Source: Ambrosia x helenae (lineage: Eukaryota > Streptophyta > Magnoliopsida > Asterales > Asteraceae). Taken from it: DNA of 64,000 nucleotides. The stretch lies in NCBI GenBank assembly GCA_030844895.1, contig CM061223.1, positions 37,570,204-37,634,203 of the forward strand. The letters run 5' to 3'. Shown piece after piece: positions 45,412 to 55,615 of this stretch (the stretch's first letter is position 1; every line of letters starts with the position of its first letter). The position numbers and the translations under genes are program-made. The notes beneath the pieces were generated by a model. The model saw nothing but the letters and a program-made list of their open reading frames with translations, did no database searches and had not been told where the DNA came from.

Positions 45412-45661
45412 GGTGTCTTTTCCAGTATGTTGAAGCCCTTATGTGTATAAGTAAAGTCTTTTTTGAAATTGTTGTTGAATTATCATGTCTATGGGGTGTA
45501 ATTTGTTTTTTGGTCAACCCCCTTTTTGTATATGTAACAGTAATCTACGTATTAGGTGTGTAGATTGTACTTGTTGATCAATGGCTTGTATGATAAATGC
45601 TTTTTGTAATATAAATGAAGTTGGACATAAAGTCCTTATTACAAAATCGTGAAATAGCAGA
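45412..45661. terminator. Convergent 3' flank between antisense gene 2 and Tat pol
   Basis: This 250-base AT-rich stretch lies between two convergent coding ends. Plus-strand TGTAATTTG and TGTATATGTAA elements and a T-rich run look like plant polyadenylation context. No gene is visible. Confidence 0.45.
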
Positions 45662-46459
45662 TTACATGTAGCATATACGTAGTTGAGCTGCATTCCAAGT
45701 ACGTGGTATTGGCGAACCATCTAGTCGTTCTAGGGCATATGCTCCTTTTCCCAATACCTCTTGGATTTTGTAAGGTCCCTCCCAAGTTGGAGCAAGTTTC
45801 CCTGGTTTTTCTGCATTTGAAGCTTCATTATTGCGGAAAACGAAATCGCCAACGCGGAAAGCTTGTTCTTTGACTCGCGCATTGTAGTATTTTTCTAGCT
45901 GTCTCTTGTATGAAGCTTCTCGGACACAGGCCAAATCTCGGCGTTCATCTAGAATGTCTAGATTCATTCTCAACTCTCTATCATTATCAGTTGTTTGCGC
46001 GAGCAAAACTCTTGGGGACGGATTTGTGACTTCTGTTGGGATAACCGCTTCAGTTCCATATGTTAGGCTGAACGGTGTTTCCCCAGTGCTTGTTTTGGAA
46101 AGCGTGCAGTGAGCCCAAAGGACATGTGGTAATTCATCTACCCACCCGCTGTGTCTCGTTCCCAGGCGTGTTTTAATGCCTTCAACGATACTTCTGTTTG
46201 CGCGCTCGACCTGGCCATTGCCTTGAGGATGCGCTACGGAAGTGAATATCTGTTTCATTTTCATTGAAGAGAGCCATTCTTGTAGGTGTTGGTCCGCAAA
46301 CTGCGTTCCATTGTCGCTTACAATTTCCATTGGTAGACCAAATCTGCAAATGATAAATTCCCATATGAATTTCTTGATGTTGCGTCCGTCAATCGTGGCT
46401 AACGTCTTTGCTTCCACCCATTTAGTGAAGTAGTCAATGGCGACCACTAAGTACTTGAC
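45662..46459 (-). CDS. Tat integrase, C-terminal two thirds (split from 60356-61121 by Athila-B)
   Basis: Reading begins VKYLVVAIDYFTKWVEAKT at the Athila-B junction. It holds catalytic Asp in VAIDYF, Asp in IVSDNGTQF and Glu in HPQGNGQVERANRS, then the conserved LPHVLWAHCTLSKTSTGETPF and the C-terminal GPYKIQEVLGKGAYALERLDG. The stop at 45662 follows LRICYM. The downstream third (zinc finger and GPFPTAPGN) is at 60356 and beyond. The frame is intact here, so the integrase was uninterrupted until Athila-B inserted. This enzyme joined Tat cDNA to host DNA. Confidence 0.9.
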   Translation of the reverse strand, partial: VKYLVVAIDYFTKWVEAKTLATIDGRNIKKFIWEFIICRFGLPMEIVSDNGTQFADQHLQEWLSSMKMKQIFTSVAHPQGNGQVERANRSIVEGIKTRLGTRHSGWVDELPHVLWAHCTLSKTSTGETPFSLTYGTEAVIPTEVTNPSPRVLLAQTTDNDRELRMNLDILDERRDLACVREASYKRQLEKYYNARVKEQAFRVGDFVFRNNEASNAEKPGKLAPTWEGPYKIQEVLGKGAYALERLDGSPIPRTWNAAQLRICYM

Positions 46460-46464
46460 ATTGC

Positions 46465-47662
46465 TGATGCGCGTTCGAAAACCCCGGAGTTATTATATTT
46501 AAGTTGAGTATTTTTTATGAATTGTTTAGATAAATGCCACACTTTGAGTCGATTAATATTTTGCAGTTACAAGTGCTTTTAGAAGTGGAAATGTTGCATT
46601 TACGATGCCGGGTATCAAAGACAGAGTCCAGACCGTCACTGAAATAAGAAAAAAAATGATGGACCCCGTAAGAGAATCTGTCTACAACAATTTGGTGTGT
46701 AGACACCAACTCTCAAGCAATCAAGAATACTACATAGTCAAAGTTGTTGACTATTGCCATTTAATATTGGCTTCTTTGAAGGAGAGCATTGACCAAGTGA
46801 TTGGGAGTTACATAATTATTTTTGTTATAAATGGAAGATCACAAGAGTCATAGCAATCATTCCATCCTATTCTATTGCTTTCATTGAAGAGTTTTTGAGA
46901 GAAAAAATTACTAGTGAGAATCACATTCATTTTCTATTCATCATTTTCATGGCATTAGTTCTACAATTTCTTGAAGCTTCAACCATCATGAGTGGCTAAT
47001 TCAACGAGGTATACCCCGATGTAGCTTGTAAGAATTAGGGTTCTTGAACAATTGGGTATTTTCTATTTTCTATTGTAATCATTTACTTGAACAATTTTAA
47101 TTGAAGCTTTAATCTTGGGTTGGATTCATGATAGCTAATTTCCCCTCGCACTAATAGCGTTATGAAATGAATTCGTTTATATGCACAATTTTAATTTAGG
47201 GTTTGAATGTTCTTGAATGATAAAGTATATAGTTGTCCATTGTTATGTTGACGGCTATTGATACCTAAATCTTGTGACAACGACCCCGTTAGTAATTTTT
47301 GCAACTTTAATTTATATCCAATTGTGATAGGACCCGAGTCTTGCTTGTGAAATCAGTGTAGCCTTGTCATTTTAATATTATCTTGTTAATTTAATTCACT
47401 CAATTTCATTTAATTAGTTTTGTCATATCAAGTTTGAATTAATTTCTTTTTGTTCCACCAATTTCCTAAACCATCCTAAATCAAATAATTTTACAAATTC
47501 ATAATTAAATAGCTATCTTCATAAATAATTTTTAATCAACTATAAGTATTGACACCAACCACAAACTCTTCGTGGTTCGACACCCTTATTACCACTACTA
47601 CATAGTTACGGTAATTTAGGACTTATAAATATTATTTTTGACCGGACCGCGACATCCGATCA
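46465..47662 (+). repeat. Athila-B 5' LTR, 1198 bp
   Basis: It has TG...CA ends. A TATA box TATAAATGG lies at 46825-46833, with CA-type initiator context shortly after, so transcription should start near 46860. The LTR is AT-rich and has no ORF of note. Confidence 0.95.
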
Positions 47663-47667
47663 AATTT

Positions 47668-47685
47668 TGGCGCCGCTGCCGGGGA
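47668..47685 (+). other. Athila-B primer-binding site (tRNA-Asp-like)
   Basis: TGGCGCCGCTGCCGGGGA begins six bases after the 5' LTR. It differs from the Athila-A site by one base (GCTGCC instead of GTTGCC) and would pair with tRNA-Asp with one mismatch or wobble. Confidence 0.92.
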
Positions 47686-47810
47686 GTTTTTGCGCTTGGT
47701 GTTTATAGTTTAGTTGATTTGGTGATAATCTGTTTAATTGTTGTTTGGTTATTTTTCTACTTTTTCCTTGTTATGCGGGGTGTGTTATTTGTGTAGTTAA
47801 CAGGTAGTGC

Positions 47811-50800
47811 ATGCATACAAGACACTCGGGGAGGACATCTCCTTTAGTGTTTGAACCGGAGATTGAAAGAGTAGCAAGAAGAAACCGACAACATCAATTA
47901 GAGGTGCCACGTTTCTCTAATTCACCCACTTCAAACCAATCCATTGGAAACATGGACCGTTCAAACCGTTCGGGTAGCAATAACCGAAGACCGCCCACAC
48001 CACCACACCCACTAAACAACCAAAATCAACCCCAAAACCAATTTTACAACCAACCTCAAAACAACCGAAACTCAAATAACCGGATTCCTAACCAACAACC
48101 GCCTATCCTAAACCGCGGCAACCCCGCATTTGAACCAAATAACCGGAACCAAGAGGGTTACTATGGGTCTTTTAACCCAAACCTTGATGATTTGAGGGCC
48201 AACATTAATGATGATGACCCGTTTAGTGTTCCCGGATACGCATCATCGGATCGCGTAAGTGTTCATACTGATCACACGGGTGATGATGAAGGCTCGGATA
48301 ACGGATTTGGTCATGAAGACGATTGGGTTAGAGGAAGTATGAATGAGGAAGATAACGGGTATCAAAGTGATTTTGGTGTGGAAAATGACAATTGGAATTA
48401 TGGGTACATTAGTGATCACACGGGTGATGATGGAAACCACTACCAAGCTCCAAGAAGACAACTTCCAAGGAACCGACACAACAATAACAACAACCGCAAT
48501 CGGGTTCCTAATTATGTGGGTCGGATGGACCAAAGAAATCAAAGAACACCTCCACCAAGAAATCAAGAGGCTAATGCTCCAAGAAGAAGGCCTCAAGCTC
48601 CAATGCAAGGGGTTAATGGCCGGTTTAGACCCGCCATCACTGAAAATGAAGACCCTATTGTTCCACCACTTCGAGGAAGAAGGACATTCGATTGCAAGCC
48701 AAATTACATCAACATCCTTCCTCACTTTCATGGTATGGCTACCGAAGATCCCTATGGCCATCTTTCTGAATTTAAGGCCATTTGTATCACCATGGGAGGC
48801 CCTAATTTCTCTCAAGATGAAGTACAATTGAGGTTGTTCCGGTTTTCTCTTAAAGATAAGGCAAAGCATTGGTTTCTCACTTTGCCTTCACATAGCATTT
48901 ACACTTGGGAAGAGATGGAACAAGCCTTTTTGGATGAGTACTATCCTAGTTCCAAAACGAATAATGCTCGGTTGGAAATCCGTTCTTTTCAACAATTACC
49001 GGGTGAGCTCCTTCATGAGTCTTTCAACCGTTTCAAAGAAATGCTTAGAAAATGTCCTCATCATAAGATTGATTTGTGGGAACAAGTCAATTGCTTTGTA
49101 AATGGGTTGAGTAAGGAGGAAAGGAAGTATTTGAAGTCCACAAGCAATGGGACCTTGTTATCTAATCCGGAGCAACAAGATTGGGATTTTTTGGAATTAA
49201 TGGCAAAGAACTCAAAGGCGGAAGAAGCGGCCGATCGAAGACTTAAGCACCCGGCCTCAAAATCTCTTCCCGATTTGGATTCAAACTCCAAAGACCGGAT
49301 TGCTATATTAGAGAGAGAGTTGGCGAAGATGAAGAAACGGGAAGTATCGGCGGCACAATACCCGGTTTGTGACACTTGTGGAGATTTGGGACACAAAGCT
49401 AGTGAATGCGCCGGTGATATGGGTCAAGCCACCGAGGAGGTAAATCAAGTGTATGGAGAGAAGAAATATGACATGAACTCCAACACTTATCATGCGGGCT
49501 TGAGAAACCATCCTAACTTTAGGTATGGTAATGCTTCCAATCAAATGAACCCGAATTTCCAATCGGGAAATCAAAGTGGTGGTGGACAATACCAAAATCG
49601 CCAAGGGGGTAATCAAAGTGGTTATCAAAGAAACAATTACAATCAAGGTGGTAACCAAGGGTACAACAATCGTGATAATAATTACCAAAGGGGTTACAAC
49701 CAAGGCGGTTCCTCAAGCAACCAAGGTAACTCTTCGGGAGGACAAGGTGGAGATGACTCTTTGAGTTCAAAGTTGGATGCATTGATGAATGTGGTGAAGG
49801 AGTCTAGTGGTGATATCAAGGAGATGAGGAGAGTGAATGAAGTGAGAGACAAATCCCATGAGGCATTGGCAAAACAAGTGGGTCAACTTGCTGAAGAATT
49901 GGCCCAATTGAAAGGAAACAATGGGAAGCTCCCGAGTGATACTACCGTGAACCCGCAACATCAAGGTTCAAATGGGAAGAATACTCGCAATGTGCCAATC
50001 AATAAGGTTAGTATTCTTCGTAACGGTAAAGTATTTGATAATGGGGTTGAGCCTCCACCACCTCAATTTGTTGAAGGGGTGGTGGAAGATGCAAGTGATG
50101 AAAGTGGTGATGAGAAGCAAACGGGTCAAAATAAAACTTTTTCAAAAATAATACAAAAACCCGTTGAAAACAACCAAGTCCCTAAAGCTAAGGAAAAGGG
50201 TGTGGAGGCTAATACCATCCCTTATCCCGAAGCTTTGTTAGGACCAAAGAAAAAAGAGGTTAAAAAAAGAGGCCCGCAACAAGAAGAGATGTGGGAAATT
50301 TTTAAACAAGTCAAAATCAATCTACCTCTTTTAGATGCAATAAAACAAATTCCTTCTTATGCTAAGTACCTAAAAGACTTATGCACCCAAAAGAGAATTC
50401 ACAAATTTCCTAAAAAACTTGATTTATCCGAAAATGTGAGTTCCATTCTTTCGGGTGCACTTCCACCTAAGTTACAAGATCCGGGGGCGCCCATTATCGC
50501 TATTCAAGTGGGTGAATTTAAAATGACACGGGCACTTTTAGATCTTGGAGCTAGTGTGAGTATCTTACCGGGAAGCCTTTATGACCAATACGAATTTGGT
50601 CCACTTCAAGAGTCCAACACCACCGTGGTGTTAGCCGATTTGACTCCTAAGCTTCCCCGTGGTATAGTCACCGATGTGATTGTAAAAATTGATGATTTTT
50701 ACTTCCCAGTGGACTTTTTGGTACTTGACTATGTTTCTATGGACCTAACCACACAACCTACAGTTATCTTGGGTCGACCCTTTTTAGCAACTTCTAGTGC

Positions 50801-53800
50801 TTTAATAAATTGCAAAACGGGTACGGTTGACATGACCTTTGGTAACCGTAAGTTAAGGTTAAATGTTTTTTCAAGTGGGACTAACTCTCTAGTTGATGAT
50901 GAATGCTATATGGCAGACATTATTGACACGTGTATTCCTCTCTGCGACACTGTTGTGGACGAGGAAAACACAATAGAGGAATGCTTTATGTTTGACAGGT
51001 CACAGGTGGAAACGGTTAGGAGCATTGTGGAGGAAGAGAAGAAAATGGAGGTTTTGGCGGCGAAGGAGGGAAGACCACCTTGGACACACCAAGTGGAAAA
51101 CCTTCCCGACAACATTGACACGAAAATAAAGCCATCATTGGTGGAGCCGCCAACAGTGGAATTGAAGGAGTTGCCTAAGCATCTTAAGTATGCTTATGTT
51201 GGTGAAGGCGACACACTCCCGGTTATTATTGCTTCAAATCTAACCGAGGAGCAAGAAGTGAAGTTGATGAAGGTCTTGGTGTCTCATAAAGCCGCCATCG
51301 GATGGACCATAGCTGATTTGAAGGGAATAAGCCCTTCGATTGTGATGCACAAGATCATCACTGATGAGAATGCAACACCCGCCCGTGATACTCAAAGAAG
51401 ATTGAATCCAAACATGCGGGAAGTAGTGAAGAAAGAAGTATTGAAGTGGCTAGATGCGGGTATTGTGTATCCCATTTCTGATAGCCAATGGGTAAGTCCT
51501 ACACAAACAGTGCCAAAGAAAGCAGGTATTCAAGTCGTGAAAAACGACTCAGGTGAGGAGGTAGCCACTCGGCCGGTAACCGGGTGGCGCATTTGTATTG
51601 ACTATAGGAAGTTAAATTCTGCAACTTCTAAGGATCATTTCCCTCTACCTTTTATTGACCAAATTGTAGAGAAATTAGCCGGACAAAAATTTTATTGTTT
51701 CTTGGATGGATATTCGGGTTACAATCAAATTGCTATTCATCCCGAAGATCAACAAAAGACCACCTTTACTTGTCCATATGGTACTTTCGCATTTAGGCGA
51801 ATGCCATTTGGATTATGTAATGCTCCCGCCACCTTCCAAAGGTGTATGATGAGTATCTTTTCAGATATGGTGGGAGGTTCTTTGGAGATCTTTATGGATG
51901 ATTTCTCTATTTTTGGGTCATCTTTTGAAACCTGTTTAGACCAATTAGAAAAAGTTTTGAAACGATGTGTTGAAACTAATTTGGTCTTGAGTTGGGAAAA
52001 GAGCCATTTCATGGTTCAAGAGGGAATTGTGTTAGGGCATGTAGTGTCAAGTCGTGGGATAGAGGTAGATCATGCAAAGGTAAAAGTTATTTCTACTTTA
52101 CCGCATCCCACGAGTGTTAAGGGCATTAGATCATTTTTGGGACATGCAGGGTTCTATAGGAGGTTTATTAAAGGGTTTAGTGATATAACAAAACCATTGT
52201 GTAACCTTTTATTAAAAGATCAACCATTTGTCTTCGATAAACAATGCGAAAAAGCCTTTAACATCTTAAAAGAAAAGTTAGTAGAAGCCCCTATTTTGCA
52301 ATCACCAGATTGGTCTTTACCTTTTGAAATCATGTGTGATGCAAGTGGGTATGCAGTTGGGGCAGTACTAGGTCAACGGGTGAATAAAAAACCTGTTGCC
52401 ATATACTATGCGAGCAAGACTCTTTCGGATGCTCAATTGAATTATACCACAACCGAAAAAGAATTACTCGCAGTAGTGTATGCATTGGATAAGTTTCGGT
52501 CTTACATTTGGGGTAATAAAGTAATTGTGTATACTGACCACAGTGCTGTTAGGTACCTCATGGAGAAAAAGGATGCGAAACCTCGCTTGATAAGATGGGT
52601 ATTGTTGCTTCAAGAATTCGATTTGGAGATAAGGGACAAAAAGGGGAGTGAAAATGTGGTGGCGGACCACTTATCCCGATTGATTGTGGAAGAAGATTCC
52701 CAAACTGTGGAGATCAACGAGACATTTCCGGATGAACATATTTTAGTTGTTTCTACTTTACCTTGGTTCGCTAATTATGTGAATTATATAGTGACAGGTA
52801 CGATGCCGGAATATTGGGACCGGAAGAAGAGGAGTCAATTCCTTTCTCAAGTGAAACACTACATTTGGAATAATCCGGATTTATTCAAGATTGGAGCGGA
52901 TCAAATCATCCGAAGATGCATTCCGGATGAGGAGATTCCAAGTGTGCTAAAACATGTGCATTCGTTCGCATGTGGAGGGCATTTTAGTGGCCAAAAGACG
53001 GGTCACAAGGTTTTGTCATGCGGGTTGTATTGGCCAACAATTTTTAGAGATTCGTTTGAGTATGCAAAAAAATGTTTTCATTGTCAACAACTGGGAAGCA
53101 TCTCAAAACGAAATGAAATGCCAATGCAACCTATCATGGTGGTTGACGTTTTTGATGTTTGGGGAATTGATTTCATGGGTCCTTTTCCTAATTCATTTGG
53201 CAATTTGTACATTTTGGTGGCGGTAGATTATGTTTCTAAGTGGGTTGAAGCTATCGCCACCAAAACTAATGATCACAGTGTAGTATGCAATTTCATTCAA
53301 ACAAATATTTTTTCAAGATTTGGAATTCCCCGGATTATCATAAGTGATGGGGGATCCCACTTCAAAAATTTCAAATTTGGGAAATTGCTTAAAAGGTATG
53401 GTGTTGATCATCGAATTGCCACCCCATATCATCCTCAAACTAATGGACAAGTTGAGGTTTCTAATAGACAAATTAAAGATATTTTACAAAAGACCGTTCG
53501 TGCGGACCGTAAGGATTGGTCAATAAAGCTAAATGATGCTTTGTGGGCTTACCGCACGGCGTTTAAAACACCTATTGGAACCACTCCTTACCGTTTAGTT
53601 TTTGGCAAGGATTGCCATTTACCGGTCGAATTAGTTCACCGGGCATTATGGGCAATTAAAGAAGTTAACTTGAAATATGATGATGCAGGGAAAGAAAGGA
53701 AACTCAAGCTTTGTGAGTTAGAAGAGCTTAGGGATGAAGCGTATGAAATCGCATCGAAATACAAGGATCAAACGAAGAGGGTTCATGATGCGAAGTTACG

Positions 53801-54074
53801 CATTAAAGTGTTTAAAGAAGGTCAAAAGGTATGGCTTTACAATTCTAAGTTGAAGCTCTTTCCAGGAAAGCTCAAAAGCAAGTGGATGGGACCCTATGTT
53901 GTCACTCGGGTCGGAAAGCTCGGAGATATTCAAATCGAAGATCCAAAGAATGGAAGCAAGCAAACGGTTAATGGGCACCGCTTGAAAGATTTTCTGGAGT
54001 GGAATGCATCTGATAATATGGTGGAAGAAGTGGGAAGCGTATTGGTGAGCTTCCCGACCGATGAGCTCAATTGA
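47811..54074 (+). CDS. Athila-B Gag-Pol polyprotein, 2087 residues, uninterrupted
   Basis: Residues 1-280 are an N/Q/P/R-rich linker. The Gag core spans about 300-460 (LRLFRFSLKDKAKHWFLTLP). The CCHC knuckle is C520-C523-H528-C533, followed by a G/N/Q-rich stretch (about 565-650). The protease has LLDLGAS (D911) and VILGRPFL (about 985). RT spans about 1255-1430 with FMDD (D1363, D1364), and RNase H about 1500-1640 (CDASGYAVG, YTDHSAVRYL). The integrase zinc finger is at about 1715-1765, and its core is D1787, D1846, E1882, a DD35E spacing. The ATG chosen lies 149 bases after the LTR and follows the 'GTGTAG' stop context; no in-frame upstream ATG is useful. It performs all steps of reverse transcription and integration. 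Confidence 0.96.
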   Translation: MHTRHSGRTSPLVFEPEIERVARRNRQHQLEVPRFSNSPTSNQSIGNMDRSNRSGSNNRRPPTPPHPLNNQNQPQNQFYNQPQNNRNSNNRIPNQQPPILNRGNPAFEPNNRNQEGYYGSFNPNLDDLRANINDDDPFSVPGYASSDRVSVHTDHTGDDEGSDNGFGHEDDWVRGSMNEEDNGYQSDFGVENDNWNYGYISDHTGDDGNHYQAPRRQLPRNRHNNNNNRNRVPNYVGRMDQRNQRTPPPRNQEANAPRRRPQAPMQGVNGRFRPAITENEDPIVPPLRGRRTFDCKPNYINILPHFHGMATEDPYGHLSEFKAICITMGGPNFSQDEVQLRLFRFSLKDKAKHWFLTLPSHSIYTWEEMEQAFLDEYYPSSKTNNARLEIRSFQQLPGELLHESFNRFKEMLRKCPHHKIDLWEQVNCFVNGLSKEERKYLKSTSNGTLLSNPEQQDWDFLELMAKNSKAEEAADRRLKHPASKSLPDLDSNSKDRIAILERELAKMKKREVSAAQYPVCDTCGDLGHKASECAGDMGQATEEVNQVYGEKKYDMNSNTYHAGLRNHPNFRYGNASNQMNPNFQSGNQSGGGQYQNRQGGNQSGYQRNNYNQGGNQGYNNRDNNYQRGYNQGGSSSNQGNSSGGQGGDDSLSSKLDALMNVVKESSGDIKEMRRVNEVRDKSHEALAKQVGQLAEELAQLKGNNGKLPSDTTVNPQHQGSNGKNTRNVPINKVSILRNGKVFDNGVEPPPPQFVEGVVEDASDESGDEKQTGQNKTFSKIIQKPVENNQVPKAKEKGVEANTIPYPEALLGPKKKEVKKRGPQQEEMWEIFKQVKINLPLLDAIKQIPSYAKYLKDLCTQKRIHKFPKKLDLSENVSSILSGALPPKLQDPGAPIIAIQVGEFKMTRALLDLGASVSILPGSLYDQYEFGPLQESNTTVVLADLTPKLPRGIVTDVIVKIDDFYFPVDFLVLDYVSMDLTTQPTVILGRPFLATSSALINCKTGTVDMTFGNRKLRLNVFSSGTNSLVDDECYMADIIDTCIPLCDTVVDEENTIEECFMFDRSQVETVRSIVEEEKKMEVLAAKEGRPPWTHQVENLPDNIDTKIKPSLVEPPTVELKELPKHLKYAYVGEGDTLPVIIASNLTEEQEVKLMKVLVSHKAAIGWTIADLKGISPSIVMHKIITDENATPARDTQRRLNPNMREVVKKEVLKWLDAGIVYPISDSQWVSPTQTVPKKAGIQVVKNDSGEEVATRPVTGWRICIDYRKLNSATSKDHFPLPFIDQIVEKLAGQKFYCFLDGYSGYNQIAIHPEDQQKTTFTCPYGTFAFRRMPFGLCNAPATFQRCMMSIFSDMVGGSLEIFMDDFSIFGSSFETCLDQLEKVLKRCVETNLVLSWEKSHFMVQEGIVLGHVVSSRGIEVDHAKVKVISTLPHPTSVKGIRSFLGHAGFYRRFIKGFSDITKPLCNLLLKDQPFVFDKQCEKAFNILKEKLVEAPILQSPDWSLPFEIMCDASGYAVGAVLGQRVNKKPVAIYYASKTLSDAQLNYTTTEKELLAVVYALDKFRSYIWGNKVIVYTDHSAVRYLMEKKDAKPRLIRWVLLLQEFDLEIRDKKGSENVVADHLSRLIVEEDSQTVEINETFPDEHILVVSTLPWFANYVNYIVTGTMPEYWDRKKRSQFLSQVKHYIWNNPDLFKIGADQIIRRCIPDEEIPSVLKHVHSFACGGHFSGQKTGHKVLSCGLYWPTIFRDSFEYAKKCFHCQQLGSISKRNEMPMQPIMVVDVFDVWGIDFMGPFPNSFGNLYILVAVDYVSKWVEAIATKTNDHSVVCNFIQTNIFSRFGIPRIIISDGGSHFKNFKFGKLLKRYGVDHRIATPYHPQTNGQVEVSNRQIKDILQKTVRADRKDWSIKLNDALWAYRTAFKTPIGTTPYRLVFGKDCHLPVELVHRALWAIKEVNLKYDDAGKERKLKLCELEELRDEAYEIASKYKDQTKRVHDAKLRIKVFKEGQKVWLYNSKLKLFPGKLKSKWMGPYVVTRVGKLGDIQIEDPKNGSKQTVNGHRLKDFLEWNASDNMVEEVGSVLVSFPTDELN

Positions 54075-54275
54075 AAAGTAAAAGTGGTATCACCTTGTAT
54101 ATTTTTGTATAAATTTAGCCATTTCAATTATTTATTATTATTTTTCTTGACATGAACTAACCTTTGTGTGTAAGACACAACACCCGTCATGCCATGAAGT
54201 TTTCAGGTACGTTTCTCGACTAAGTGTGTATTAGAGACAATACACGTTTAAAACGGGGAGGGGTAAGTAAGCGTC

Positions 54276-54313
<38 letters not shown>

Positions 54314-55615
54314 CAAAACAGGCGCATGCTGGATGAACTGGGGCGCAGGCTGCGCTGAATATTCGCTGAGCTGCGCTGCTGAAGAAGATCTCAAACCCAG
54401 CGCAAGCTGGGCTGAGTTGTGCGCAAGCTGCGCTGCCTTGTGTCCACTTTGCGCTGACCTGCAGCAGTCAAAGCCTGACCAGCGCATGCTGGTTGATAAA
54501 AGGCGCATGATGCGCCGGCCCTCTGCTGTGCTGCGCTGATTATGGAAGCAAGAACCCAGCGCAAGCTGGGATGGTTGTGGCGCAAGCTGCGCTGGACAAG
54601 CTGCCAGCATGCGCTGAGTTGCAGCCAAGATAAAAACCCGACCAGACCCACTTCGTTTGACCCAAACCCGCTTAACCAGACCCGAACCCACCTTCTTATG
54701 ACCCGAATCCATCTTTTAATTCATTTGTGGCTGCACATCATCATTATACATCATCTCTTTCAAAGACAACTCACCTAAACCCTAAATCATTAGTCTACCA
54801 TAACTCCTCCAATTCTTAACCAAATCCATTGGTTCTTGAGTCTATTTTGGCTAATTTTTCGAGATTAGTAAAACCCAACCATTATTTTCTTGAGATTTCG
54901 CACGGTTTCAAGGGTAGAGGTACAATCTCATCCGAAAATTTGGGGGTTTGTGTGGGTTTTCAAAAGTTTTTTTTTTTTTTTTTAACCTCTACATTCTTGT
55001 CTATTCAACATCTAAGGTATGATTCTAACTCGTTTTGTTAATTTTATGATTAATATTGCTATCCTCTTTGAAAAGTGAACTTCCTTATTTGAATATGATG
55101 GATTTATGCTTTTTAGGGAATTATTTAGAATCATTTGAATTGTGATGTTGAAAATTGTTTACACATTATGCTTAGAAAGAATGTAAGAAGGTTAATGTGA
55201 GTCACCATTAAAGATGATTGTGAGTTGTTAATTGATATTATTGTTAATCTATGTAGTTGCAATGGTTTATTGAGCTTGGTATCTTTTAAAAGATCTAAAT
55301 TCCTCGTTTAGTAACCAATGTGATAATAGTATTCATAGATTGAATGTTGTTTGAAAGCGAGTGTGGGGATGATTATGACTTTGACGCTTAACCACACTTG
55401 TAATTTTTGGATGTGATTATCAAAGTTTATGGATTATATGAAGATGGTCATTGGTTGTAGATTGTTTGGGAAAATAAAACACGAGTTGTCAAATGCCACA
55501 TTATAATTGTTTGATAGAATTGTTATCTTTGTAAGATTCAAACTCCTTTTTCATTAAATGTGGAATGAAACAATTCGCTATGTCTTATGAAATAGTTATT
55601 GATTAACTACTTTGT
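54075..55615 (+). other. Athila-B spacer with poly(A) run, GCGCAAGCTGCGC array and putative intron
   Basis: It contains a GGGGAGGGG purine tract (about 54255), a 31-base A run (54280-54310) and a GC-rich array (about 54318-54620) of about a dozen near-palindromic GCGCAAGCTGCGCTG units. AT-rich sequence ends in TTTGTGTGGATGTAG at 55625, a good splice acceptor just before the next ORF. An AGTGTGGGGAT motif like the polypurine tract lies at 55360-55370. Athila downstream ORFs are thought to be expressed from spliced RNA, which fits. Short open frames in the array are artefacts. Confidence 0.65.

Noticed and set aside
48243..48869. 208-residue minus-strand ORF
   Set aside because: Antisense shadow of the repetitive N/Q-rich Gag N-terminus of Athila-B.
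54248..54778. Ala/Gln/Leu-rich ORFs on both strands after Athila-B pol
   Set aside because: Produced by the GCGCAAGCTGCGC array; peptides are repetitive and change with the repeat phase.
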